From assembly GCA_024114885.1 (NCBI GenBank), contig CP099423.1, positions 806,001 to 870,000 of the forward strand: a stretch of 64,000 nt of DNA, written 5' to 3'. A program made the translations under genes and the position numbers. Below are positions 9,113-20,185 of the stretch, piece after piece (the stretch's first letter is position 1; the number at the start of each line of letters is the position of its first letter). A model generated the notes under the pieces. It worked only from the letters and a program-made list of their open reading frames with translations, was not told where the DNA came from and did no database searches. The DNA is from Septoria linicola. Its lineage: Eukaryota > Ascomycota > Dothideomycetes > Mycosphaerellales > Mycosphaerellaceae.

Positions 9113-11498
9113 CTACCACTCGAGTGGCTCTGACTTCTCCTCGCCGCGATTCGTCTTAGGCACAGGCGCAGCCTCGACCTTCACAGGCCCTGCTCTGTGC
9201 TTGGCCAAGTAGCCGGAGCCGTCCAACCAAGGCGTCTCCTCAGAACGTCTCTTCTCGAACCTGGTGATCTTGTCATCGTCTTGCATGGTCAAGCCAATGT
9301 CGTCGAGACCATTGATCAAGCAGTGTCGTCGGAACTCCTCAACCTCAAAGGAAGTGATATCCGTTCCGTCAGCGTCCTTGATCACGTTGTTCTCGAGATC
9401 GACTTCGAGCTCTTTGCCAGCATTGGCCTCGTCCATGAGTTGCTGCAAGATCTTCTGGTCCGTGATTCGGAGTGGCAACATGCCATTCTTGAAGGTGTTG
9501 TTGAAGAAGATGTCACCAAAAGAGCTAGCGATGACACACTTGATGCCGAAGTCGAGGAGAGCCCATGGGGCGTGCTCTCGGGAAGATCCACAGCCAAAGT
9601 TCGGACCAGACACCACCATGATCTTCGAACTCGTCCATGGTTCTTGGTTGAGCACGAAGTCCTTGTTCTTTGAGCCATCTTCGTTGAAACGAAGGGCGTA
9701 GAAGAGACCGACTGAAAGACCAGCACGCTTGATCGTCTTCAAGAACTGCTTCGGAATGATAGCATCTGTGTCGACGTTGCTTCTGTCCAATGGTGCGGCA
9801 ATGCCCTTAAGCTGCTTGAACGGTGGCATGCCAGGTGACCCGCTTGCGGACTTTTGCGCGTCACTAGGTGAGACGGTAATGTCTTGATTTTGGGGCAGAT
9901 CGAGAATGTTGTCAAGGTCAACATCCGATTCGGGATCCTCAGAGTGTGCCTCGACATTTGTGGGTGCCACCTTGGCCTTTGGCAATGCCTGCTCGTAGCC
10001 TTCAAGATGCCTGACATCAGCCAGCTTGCCGGCAAGTGCAGCAGCAGCAGCCATAGCTGGAGACATCAAGTGTGTCCTACCACCAGCGCCTTGCCTGCCC
10101 TCAAAGTTACGGTTGCTTGTGCTGGCGCAACGTTCCCCTGGGGAGAGGATATCTGGGTTCATGCCCAAGCACATGGAGCAACCAGCTTCTCGCCATTCGA
10201 ATCCAGCATCGATGAAGATCTGGTCAAGACCTTCGGATTCGGCTCTTTGCTTCACAAGTCCAGAGCCAGGCACAATCATTGCTCGCTTGAGGTTAGCGGC
10301 AACCTTCTTCCCCTTGACGATGTGTGCTGCAATTCTCAGATCCTCGATTCTGGAGTTCGTGCAGGAGCCGATAAAGACCTTGTCAACGACGATCTCGGTC
10401 ATTGGTGTGCCGGCGGTGAGTCCCATGTACTTGAGCGATCGCTCACACGCAGTCTTCTTGTCCTTGTCGTCGAAATCATCTGGCCCAGGTACCTTGCCGG
10501 TGATGGACACAACATCTTGTGGTGAGGTGCCCCACGACACGGTCGGTGCAATGTCCTTGGCGTCAATAACCACTTCAGCGTCCCATTTGGCACCTGGGTC
10601 GCTCTTCAAGCCCTCCCAGTTCTTAATGGCCTTCTTCCACTCAGGCGAGTCATACTTTGGTGCCAATGGCTTGCCCTTTACGTACTCATACGTGATCTCA
10701 TCAGGAGCGACCATGCCTGCGCGTGCACCGCCCTCGATCGACATGTTGCACATACTCATCCTGGCTTCCATGCTGAGACCGCGGATGGCAGAACCACAGA
10801 ACTCCATAACATGTCCAGTACCTCCCGCGGTGCCAATGAGGCCGATAACGTGCAATACAATATCCTTGCTGCTGACACCTGGTGCGAGTTCACCGTTCAC
10901 TTCCACCTTCATGTTCTTACTTCGCTTCGTCATGAGTGTCTGAGTGGCCAAGACGTGCTCGACTTCACTGGTACCAATACCAAATGCAAGGCCTCCAAAC
11001 GCGCCATGTGTGCTGGTGTGCGAGTCACCGCAGACTACCGTGGTGCCGGGAAGTGTGAAGCCCTGCTCAGGTCCAATGACATGAACAATACCTTGCCTCT
11101 TGTCGCCGAGGCCAAAGTAGGTGAGTTTGAAATCCCTGACATTCTGCTCTAATGTCTCGCATTGTAATCTGCTGTCATCCTCTTTCACGAAGTCACTAAT
11201 GTTCTTGAAGCTCTTTCGCGATGTGGTTGGAACGTTGTGGTCTGTGGTGGCGAGGGTGTTGTCTGGCCTCCGCACTTTTCGGCCGGCATTCTTGAGGCCC
11301 TCGAATGCTTGAGGAGATGTGACTTCGTGGACAAGATGTCGATCGATGTATAGAAGTACCGTGCCGTCTGGCTTCTCATCGACCTGAGGCGATGTTAGTG
11401 AATGTATCTATATACAAGTGTCCTACCGCCCCACTCACGATGTGCTGCTCGAAGACCTTGTCGTAGAGGGTCGACGGCCCTTTCACTGCGCCTGGCAT
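9113..11498 (-). CDS. LEU1: 3-isopropylmalate dehydratase (fused large and small subunits)
   Basis: Isomerises 2- to 3-isopropylmalate in leucine synthesis; a 4Fe-4S aconitase-family enzyme. Exon 1 is 11498-11439 (20 codons, MPGAVKGPSTLYDKVFEQHI), then a 55-nt GTGAGT...CAG intron, then exon 2 11383-9113; 776 residues in total, as expected for the fungal fused form. Without exon 1 the protein would lack the substrate-side N-terminus. Visible: CGDSHTSTHGAFG, iron-sulphur Cys in FIGSCTNSRIEDLR and in GCSMCLGMNPD, an acidic linker (EDPESDVDLDNILDLP), then the swivel domain with PLDRSNVDTDAIIPKQFL and NFGCGSSREHAPWALLDFG. Divergent from the aminopeptidase gene over 861 nt. I found no clear Leu3-type inverted CCGG site in that gap by eye. 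Confidence 0.96.
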
Positions 11499-12359
11499 TG
11501 TGGTGTGTTTGTTTGGCCTGGGAATGTGTTGATGTTTTGGGAGGATACTTTGCTGATGTTTGGATCACCGCAACAAAATCAATGGCAGTAGAACAGCAAG
11601 CAGGAGGGAATATGCAGCGATCTGGCTTCACGGCCTTGGGTGCGTCAAGGTATAGTAAAGTATTCGCGCGAAGGTGGGCTGCGATGTCGGGGGCGAGAAT
11701 AAGCCACCTTCTGCTGTGCTCTCATTGGCCACAGGCACGCCGGCAGGGAAACAGAGAGCATTTGGTTAATCAGCCGTCACCAGCGATGCCGCCAGCTCCC
11801 CTCCTCTTGCTGGTTGCCTGACTCTTGGATCATCTCCGAGCACGGAGCGGTCTTGGTTCGCGATCATTGCAGTCTTGTATGTTGAAGCTCTGCAGTGAGT
11901 TTTCAGTGAACTGCGTTGTGGAATACCATTCTCGACTCTCGCGATCTCTATGCCGACTGTGCTCCTGGCCGAGAATGGCAGAAACTAGGATCGCCGTGTT
12001 GGAAAGCTGACGGCAGCCAAATATGCATCGCAGGCTGCTGCTTATCGGACTTCCAAGATCTGGCGTCCTGCAAGATCGGTGGGGAAGACGCGATGACGAT
12101 GGACGATCACGACTTGCACCAAACGCGAGCCGTTTCCACTTCTGGTTCCTGCATCGTTACTGACGACTAGCTGATCCTCTTGTGCAACAACTTCCAAACA
12201 CTTTGGTTTGTGACTGCTTCACCTCTGCGCACGTTATCAGCCTGCCCAACCTCCTGCGATCTCGGCGTCAGCAGACAGCTACCTCCCGGGATACACCATC
12301 AAGGGCTCTTGCTCCATCGAGCTACCATTCGTGTTCATCTCCCGTGACTGCCACCAAAC
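11499..12359. promoter_or_regulatory. Divergent LEU1 / aminopeptidase intergenic region
   Basis: 861 nt between two divergent starts, so it must hold both promoters. Short open frames here (for example 11402-11821 and 11916-12170) have no family features and are taken as noncoding. No TATA or binding site could be assigned with confidence. Confidence 0.5.
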
Positions 12360-13593
12360 ATGAAGCTATCAACGGCTCTCCTTGCGGCGACTTCCGCGTC
12401 AGCCGTCTCGATTGCATCGTTCAGCGACCTCTACAATGGCCTCCAGCAGCAGACACCCTTCACTAGTGGCGAGAAGTATCTCATCGAGCTCTCGCCCTCT
12501 GACCGACGATATGTGACAGAGGATGAAAAGTGGGCGCTGCGCCGTGAAGGTGTCCGATTCTTTGATGTCACAGACCACCAGGACTTGGGAGTCTCAACAT
12601 TCGAAAGCAAAGACAAAGTGACTTACCCGAAGAAGATCGCGCATAACGAGACCGTGTCAGAACTGCTGAAGAGCTTGGACCAGAAGAATATGCGCAAGCA
12701 CCTGGAGACTTTCACCAGCTTCCACACAAGATACTACAAGAGTGATTATGGCAGACAATCGTCAGAATGGCTGTTTGACCAGGTCAATCAGACTCTAACC
12801 GAGGCGGGCGTCGGCATCGTGCAGTTCTTCAAGCACCCGTGGGGTCAGAACTCGATCATTGCTACTCTGCCTGGCAAGAGCGAGAAGACTATCGTCATTG
12901 GTGCCCATCAGGACAGTATCAATTTGTTCTTGCCATCCATCCTTGGTGCACCTGGGGCTGATGATGATGGTTCCGGAACTGTTACTATTCTCGAGGCGCT
13001 CCGCGTGATTCTGCAGGATTCTGATATTGCTCACGGGAAAGCGAAGAACACCCTTGAATTTCATTGGTACTCTGCAGAGGAAGGCGGTCTTCTCGGCTCG
13101 CAGGCGATCTTCAATGCCTACGAGAAGCAAGGTCGGGATGTGAAAGCTATGCTGCAGCAGGTGAGTCTAGAGCTGATTGACCCATTCAGAGGGGTGTGAC
13201 GAGCCTATCGCGTGGATGGTGTACTGACGGCTTCTGTAGGACATGACAGGCTACACCCACGGTACCAAGGAGGCTGGCGAGCCTGAGTCGGTTGGCGTTA
13301 TCACGGACTTCGTTGATCCCGGCCTCACCGAATTTATCAAGAAGGTTGTGACGAACTACTGTACCATTCCGTACGTCCTCACGAAGTGTGGATATGCATG
13401 CTCGGATCATGCCTCTGCTAGCAAGGCCGGATATCCTAGCGCATTTGTCATTGAGTCGGACTTCCAGTACTCGGATAAGAAGATTCACACGACAGAGGAC
13501 AAGATCGAGTATCTCGATTTCAATCACATGCTCCAGCATGCACGATTGACATTGGGCCTGGCCTACGAGCTTGCCTTCGCTTCGTTCGATTAG
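12360..13593 (+). CDS. Secreted leucine aminopeptidase, M28E family
   Basis: Zinc exopeptidase that removes N-terminal residues from peptides outside the cell. Exon 1 12360-13160 and exon 2 13240-13593 join over a 79-nt GTGAGT...TAG intron (phase 0) to 384 residues, close to the about 388 of fungal Lap1. A signal peptide (MKLSTALLAATSASAV) is followed by a propeptide of about 70 residues. All five M28 metal ligands are present: His in GAHQDSIN (about 183), Asp in GADDDGSG (about 200), Glu in YSAEEGGLLG (about 240), Asp in DMTGY (268, first codon of exon 2) and His in CSDHAS (about 323). The Cys pair in TKCGYACSD is the conserved disulphide. Two N-glycosylation sequons lie in the pro-region. 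Probably active. Confidence 0.94.
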
Positions 13594-15070
13594 AGTGGTT
13601 TGGCGGTCCAAAATGCATTGTGAAGGAGTCACAGGTGCATCTGGCGTGCAGGGTGGCAACCATAGGCGGGACAACAATGTTGGAACCGCCATGTGGTATC
13701 GCGAATGCGCCCTGCTGCAGCGGGAGCATACAACCATACCCAGGCATGTCCAGATGCAAGACTGAACGAGACTCGTTGTGGTGGGCCCGCAGTGATCGAC
13801 CTACATAGTTCCGATACTGTGGAGGAATCCCGGGGACTGTGGATCTTCAGATACTGCAAGGAATAATAAACTACAGTCAAAAAGAAACACTGCACGTGCT
13901 GTGCGCGTGTACTCCGCATTCCACGGTCCGTTTCGATGCAAATCCACATGCCAGCACCGCATGACGAATCAATGAAGTGTATGTGCAAAAAGTTCTTGTT
14001 CTGCGATCTGATGCTTTAAAGTGCTTATCGTTGGCAGTGTCAGATGCCGGTTTCTCGGCTAGACCTCCGGTCGTTTGCAAGTATAGAACGCTTCTAGCGG
14101 CTCCCAGCTGCAGCTAGAAGATATGCTGTGCGAGGGAGGCATGCACGTTTATTGGCAGCCTCCCCAACCATTTCTCCTTCACGGATGCGAGCGAGAATTG
14201 TTGTCGACGTCAATACCTTGGCGATGTACCATGGAAAGAGGTGGTGTGCAACACAACGTGATTTGCTTCCTTGGGTGTAGCAAGGAGCAAGTCAACGGCT
14301 ACGTACAGGACTTGCCTCAGCCACCTCGCCCGCCGTGAAGAAGCGCATCGGCTGTCTCACGTAGAGCTCCTGTCATTAGCTCAGTAACGATGACCATATC
14401 GCTACCATGACGAGGCAGAGCTGATGAAGAGCGTGTCCTCGATGACATGTCATAAATGCGATGCTGGAGGCAGGCAGCGGCGAGAATTTGGAAGCACGGA
14501 AAGCTCAACACCATCTGGTGACGGACAGGTATTCGCTTGTTCTCGTTGAAGCGAGTTGTCGCATTAGTGAGTTCTCTTGCTCCTGCCCATGTCACCTCAA
14601 ACCGGCACGCTAGACGTTCCTGCATATTCACTTGCGCTAGTCAATAATCTAAAAAAGGCTCGCAGGGCAGATACGTTGTGCAGAGATCTTTCCAAAGCGT
14701 CATAACGAAGCGTGGACGGTCGACTTTCACGAGAACAGCGCTGTATAATACGACCCACAACCTCGTGTGCTCAACCATCCACCTCCACAATATTGCCTTG
14801 GCCTTGCATCACTTGCTGTGATCGTGCCCCTGCAGCCTTCCGCACGTGGTGAATCGGCAAGGCGAAGACACTCGTTTGACGACATTCAAAAAGGCGTGTC
14901 GATTTCCATACCTCCCGACCTCAAGACATTCGCGACTTCCAGCCACTGGCCAAGACCAAGGCATCTGGTCTGCTACACAAGACTACTCAAGCATACAGAT
15001 AACAGCGCGTCTCGCATCTGTTCGCGATCAAAACTTTCGTTCCACAAACTCAAGACTTTGCTCCACAGCC
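13594..15070. other. Intergenic, nothing supported
   Basis: 1.5 kb with only short, composition-driven open frames on both strands. The last few hundred bases are CT-rich and TATAATA-containing (about 14744) and probably serve as the promoter and leader of the secreted protein at 15071. Confidence 0.5.
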
Positions 15071-16064
15071 ATGCTCTTCACTACCATTCTCCTCATACCT
15101 CTACTCGCGGCTCTGGGATATGCACTTCCGCAAGAAGCGACATGTGCTACCATCACACGTCAAATCATCGTGCCGACCAGAACCGCGACGTACTCCTCGG
15201 TCGCAGTGGTGACGGTCTATCCAACCACTGCTAAGAATCTGGGCGTCTTTACGCTCATCACCACCATCTCAGACACAACTACCCTGCAAACTCTGACAAG
15301 CACCACGACTACATGTGCAGCTAGTGGGACTGTGTAAGTGCATCGGAGCTATCTGCGTCGTACAGTGTGATCTAACGGCTTCCAGTCTCGTACCAGGCGC
15401 TACCAGGACGGTATATGGCCGCTCGAACTTTCCCAAGCGTGAGCTTGGGTTGAATCCTCGACAAGACTACGGCTGCACCAAGACTGTCACTTCGTACACA
15501 ACATATGGTCAGACCTACACGTATGTCCCGGCCGGCCGAACCAGCACGTTCTCCGACTACTCCGCTTTCTCCCAAACCACAGTCACCAGCGTCAAGACCG
15601 GGGGCAAGGCATACGCCGTGGCGACCTCCCTGACGGCTAAACCGACGACTTGCGGAACCGCAACAATTACCCAGAAAGGTCAGACCTCTACCGTAACGCT
15701 GGACCCAAAATGTGCACCGACTTCCATGATGAGTGCGTACAATGAATACGGCATCCAGTACTTGTCAGACACACCAAATTCAGGTGCGACTTGGAAAACG
15801 AACACGACTGATGCTTCACAATGCTGCCAGCTATGTGCGACATCGTGGCAATGCGCAGCTTCCGCGTGGGACATCCGCACCGGCGAATGCAGGCTCCAGT
15901 TTCCCGTGCAATGGGACACTGGCAACTTGAACTGTGGAACAGGTTTGATGGCATATTACGGCGCTGGTCCAGCCATGCCAATGTCGCCGGGTACTGGATG
16001 GTTCGTTGCGAAGCTGTGTGGTGGCGCGACTTTCGCGAACGCACAGCCAGATGATGGTTCATAG
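15071..16064 (+). CDS. Secreted Thr/Ser-rich protein with C-terminal Apple/PAN-like Cys domain
   Basis: Exon 1 15071-15333 and exon 2 15386-16064, joined over a 52-nt GTAAGT...CAG intron (phase 2), give 313 residues. A clear signal peptide (MLFTTILLIPLLAALGYA) is followed by a Thr/Ser/Tyr-rich region with repeated TTT/TVTS runs (about 25-210) that is likely O-glycosylated. From about 215 a Cys-rich region begins (CAPTSM..., then CCQLCATSWQCAASAWD, GECRLQF, LNCGTG) ending in a short hydrophobic/Pro stretch and ALCGG-like tail. The CCxxC...C...C spacing with aromatic residues resembles PAN/Apple modules that bind carbohydrate or protein, but I cannot name the family securely. Extracellular or wall location is inferred. 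Confidence 0.8.
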
Positions 16065-17204
16065 ATATTTGAGGCCATCAGGCTGCGAGCATCGATGCGA
16101 CCCAGACGCGAGGAACAGCGCTGCAAAGGGTCGGTTAGCAATGAACAGTGGAACATGACCGACTCATCCTGAAGCTATATGAGTAGCATGATGTATATAA
16201 CTGTACGAGTTTATGAGTGACGGCGTTACAATGGTAGCATACGAGGCATGAAAGCGAATTACAATCAAGCTCACGGATGTGTTGGCTCCAGGTATCAGCC
16301 TATATCGTTGTGCTGTTGTGCGGTGCAACAAGCATATTCCTGCTTCGCCCTCGTGGTCGATCTCGTCGCTACGGTGAAGCGTGGCGTAGCTTTTCAAATG
16401 CTCGCACGGACAGGCCAATGCTAGTTAGTTAGCGAGCGCTGAACACGTGGACGCTTTTTGCCTTGATTTGCATGAGCTTTGCTGCGCGATGCGGTCACGC
16501 CACACAAGAAGCAAATGTTGCGACGAACTGCAGTTGACGCGTTGCTATCGAAGGCTGGCTAATGGCCAGCTGTCTGTATGAGACGCTCCTTGTCAATGTT
16601 CATGTTCCTCACCAGGATTGCTGCTGACCGGTGGCTGTGTTTCAGTCCTGGGCCTCGAACAAGCCTTGAAAGCTCCTGAGGCCATCGGCGATAACCACGA
16701 CAGCGCCTCCAAATTTGGCTTCTGCAGATCTCCAATACGTTGTTGGCAAGCGGCTTGTGCCAAACAAGAAACCAGGACAAGCATCGCATACAAGTCTTGG
16801 GATGCGTCACTTTGCAGGTAGGACGCTCTTTTCCCTACTCACCTTTCTCTCACTTCAGCCTCTTACTACTAGTTGTCGCTTGTCTTCAAACGCATTGACG
16901 GCAGCTGCGACTTCTTCCCTCGCGATACGACGCGTGCAATCTCGGCTGAATCTGCGCCTGTGCTCACCGCACCCCAACTACTCTCCTCGGCTGGTCGCTG
17001 GAGAGATCGACGCACCTATTGACACGAAGGCTATTCCTCGCGCCGACCGACTCTGCCTTGTCGTTGCTGGCTGTTTAGCTAGCTAGCGACATCACCTGCG
17101 ACATATATCACACGTCTCCCCAAAAAGCAAACAACACCTCGGGCCTTTTGACCCACACTTTCCCTAAGCCCGACTCGCGAGCGAGCGAGCGAATACCTCA
17201 ATCG
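16065..17204. other. Intergenic and leader of the exchanger gene
   Basis: 1.1 kb without a supported gene. 16559-16821 shows short open frames on both strands with no protein-like features. The final 300 nt are CT-rich with short GCGA repeats just before the ATG at 17205 and look like a long 5' leader. Confidence 0.5.
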
Positions 17205-18868
17205 ATGACAAGTCGTCCCAAGCCAGGTCGCGGCTACAGCATGGCCCCTAATTACGATCGACCGAACCATGGCATCAGCTGGAACCAGAGCCGCGCCAGG
17301 CACTTCAAGCGCAAGGACATTCGGCCTGCAGACGTCGACAACGTGGGAGCAGGCACAGGAGACGCAGCACAAGATGAGAAGCAAATGGGAGCTGCAAACG
17401 GGCGTAGCAGCGGTTCTAGTCAATTGCCAATGTACAACGCCGACGGACACAGAGTGAACCATGCAGGACATAAAGTCACACCGGGCATTCAACCTGATGG
17501 AGAGAGTGGTCGGAGCTGGTTCAGTCCACTGCATTTCGTCAAAATCATCTGGGTCAGCTCTTGCACTGCGAGTAAATGGACGAACGTGTTGTGGCCTTTT
17601 ACGATCGCTGCGATGGTGCTGCACTTTGTTCATGGTCCCGAACTATGGATCTTTATTACGGCTTTCATTGGTATGATTCCTGCGGCAAACTTGGTCGGCT
17701 TCGCGGGTCAGGAGCTTGCAAGGAAGATACCCAAGGTCGCCGGTGTGCTGCTCGAAACTACATTTGGTAAGAGCCAGTTCTCTGCGATAGTGCCGGGGTT
17801 ACTTGCTGACAGCAGCTGTAGGCAGTGTCGTGGAGATCATCTTGTTCATAGTATTGCTTGTAAACGGCAGGAACCAAGAGGGTGGCAACGTACAGATTAT
17901 TCGCGCTGCAATCTTGGGGTCCATTCTGGCCAATTTGCTAATGTGTCTTGGTATGATCTGGCACTCTATCAACGCTGGCTTCTTGCTGACAATGTACAGG
18001 ACTTTGCTTCTTCGTCGGCGGCATCTTTCACCCACAGCAGACATTTCACGAGGCCATCTCCGAAGTGGGTTCTAATTTGATGCTGGTGGCTGGGTTCGGT
18101 CTCGTCATTCCTACGATCTACTACTTCTCCCTCGAGGCACGCGCTACCAACGAAGGAACTCTGGCAGAGATCACTTACAACACGACGAAACTGTCACGCG
18201 CCACGGCTATTATCCTGCTGATTGCCTTTTGCGTGTATGTCTGGTTCCAGGCTCGCAGTCATCACGGCTTGTATGAGGATATTCTCGAGGCAGATGAGGA
18301 ACGAGACCACGACAGGCACAAAGATCTGGTCAAGCCGAAACTGACGCTGACCGAGAGCGTCATCGCTCTCCTCATCGCACTGACTTTCGTCTCCTTCATG
18401 GCTATATTCTTGGTACAGGAAATCCACTACATGGTGGTCGAAAGAGGCATACCCGACGCATTCATCGGTCTCATTCTCATTCCACTGGTGGAGAAAGCGG
18501 CCGAGCATATCACCGCCATCGACGAAGCCTACGACAACCAGATGAATTTCGCACTCAGCCACGTACTCGGCGCCAGCATCCAGACTGCACTGCTCAATGC
18601 ACCAATTGTCATTCTCGTTGGCTGGGGAATTGGCGTCAAGAACATGAGCTTGAACTTTGAGTCATTCGACGCCATCGTACTCATTCTCGCGATCATCGTG
18701 GTGGGTAACTTCCTTAGAGATGAAAAGAGCGACTACCTCGAGGGCGCGCTGTGTGTCATGGTGTACGCGCTTATTGCGGTCTCGGCATTCTACTACCCTA
18801 ACCCAGAAGGCACAATGCCGGCGAGCGGCGAGGGTGCTGAGGCGGCGCACAGGCTTATGTTCTCTTGA
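17205..18868 (+). CDS. Divergent CAX-type cation/proton exchanger
   Basis: Three exons: 17205-17766, 17822-17950 and 18000-18868 (introns of 55 and 49 nt, GTAAGA...TAG and GTATGA...CAG), 519 residues. About 110 hydrophilic N-terminal residues precede roughly eleven hydrophobic segments in two halves separated by an acidic, His-rich loop (LEADEERDHDRHKD). This is the layout of Vcx1-type vacuolar Ca2+/H+ exchangers. The first alpha repeat reads ETTFGSVVEIILFI and the second LILIPLVEKAAEHITAI. The canonical repeats carry GNxVE and GNAAEH, so the pore Asn is lost in both while both Glu remain. It is therefore a family member whose transport activity or ion is uncertain. The start is set at the first ATG in frame; upstream in-frame codons lack ATG. 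Confidence 0.85.
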
Positions 18869-19064
18869 TGAGAGCATAGTCGACCGACAATATCGACGAT
18901 TGTACATGATCCAAGTTGGACATAGAATGCAAGGATAGTAGAGGGCGACGGTGCTGGAGGCGTTCGTATTTACTCTAATGCTTTGGATGAGTGATTTGCA
19001 GAATCTCAGTCTCAGACAACGACCGATCAAATCGACTTCACCTCTTGGGACCCTTTCAACTTTC

Positions 19065-19901
19065 TTACCAACCCGTGTGCTCCGCAGTATTCAACCAGAA
19101 ATTCCCCATCCGATCCAACAGCTCCGCCCTCTCCACCCTCGTCCCAAATCTACACCTCTCCCTCTCCCACTCCAACATCAACGTCCTAATCCTCTTCTTC
19201 CCTCCCACTCCCGCGCCCAGTTGCTCCCCGTGTACATTCCTATTCCCAAACCCGAAATCTCCCCTCCCTCCTCTTCCTCTGTTCCCCTCCTTCCAAACGC
19301 CCAACCTCTTCAATCTGGTCAAACTCGTCCAATTCCCACTCCACAACAACGCACTCTCAAAATCCACCACACTAAACGCCCGCAGCGAAACCACCACATC
19401 AATACTCACACTTTTAATCCTCTTCAACTCGAATTGTCTTAATAGTCCATCAGTCCAGAGTTCCAGAACCGCGAGCTCATCGCCTGCGGCGCGGAAGCGA
19501 GAGGCGATGAGGTCGAATGTGAGGTGAGGAATGGAAGTTATTGACGAGGGGAGTTTAGGCGGTGGGGTTGCGAGAGTCAGGGTGTAGGAGAGAGAGGATG
19601 AGGTTGATGTTGTGCCGGGGGAGATGTAGAGGTCTTGTTCTTCGTAGTGAGGGAGACCTTCAGAGGAGGAAGAAGGGTCGTGGTTGTGGATTGTGAGGGT
19701 GGAGAGTTCGGAGGAGGCGGATTGGTATTCACGGGAGAATTGCTTGTTTATGAGGAGCAGGTGGGCGAGAGGGATGTTGGTTGCTGTGACGTGGATGTTG
19801 TGGGTGATGGGGCGGTTTTCGACCGAGTGGAGGAGTTGGTAGTAGATTAGGTCGCGGAGCTCGCGGGCAAGAGAGAAGAAGGTTGCTGGTGTTGCGGACA
19901 T
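19065..19901 (-). CDS. Fungal F-box-like (RELRDLIY) protein, uncharacterised
   Basis: Single exon, 278 residues. The N-terminus FFSLARELRDLIYYQLL matches the short F-box-like/2EXR motif common in large filamentous-fungal families. The rest is poorly conserved-looking: a Ser/Thr-rich middle (SSSSEG, TTSTSSSLS) and a Gly/Arg-rich stretch (EGNRGRGGRGDFGFG) near 210. Coding signal is strong on this strand only in the sense of one long frame; the antisense frames are Pro/Ser-rich shadows. Convergent with the exchanger gene across 196 nt. A role as substrate adaptor of an SCF-type ubiquitin ligase is the default guess for the motif but is not shown here. Confidence 0.6.
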   Translation of the reverse strand: MSATPATFFSLARELRDLIYYQLLHSVENRPITHNIHVTATNIPLAHLLLINKQFSREYQSASSELSTLTIHNHDPSSSSEGLPHYEEQDLYISPGTTSTSSSLSYTLTLATPPPKLPSSITSIPHLTFDLIASRFRAAGDELAVLELWTDGLLRQFELKRIKSVSIDVVVSLRAFSVVDFESALLWSGNWTSLTRLKRLGVWKEGNRGRGGRGDFGFGNRNVHGEQLGAGVGGKKRIRTLMLEWERERCRFGTRVERAELLDRMGNFWLNTAEHTGW

Positions 19902-20185
19902 GGTGAAGAGTTGCTACAGTATGCTGGGTCGACGGTTGCTGAAGAAGCAACGGCCGGCACTTGCAAAAGATTTGGAGCGACTATATACGTCCGATGTTTT
20001 CATTCTCTGGCGCCGTCGTCACAATGCGGCATTGATAGCTTGTAGGGCCAGAGCAGTCGACAGCTCGGCGTGTTGTGCTGTAACCATGGTACAGTTCACG
20101 TGCTTAACCTTTTGTCTCAGATTCGGCGTCTGTCGGTAAACACACTGCCGGTGACGAGAGTGTAATGTCTCATATATTGAGCCGC

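Noticed and set aside
10026..10943. 305-codon plus-strand frame over LEU1
   Set aside because: Antisense shadow of the aconitase-type domain.
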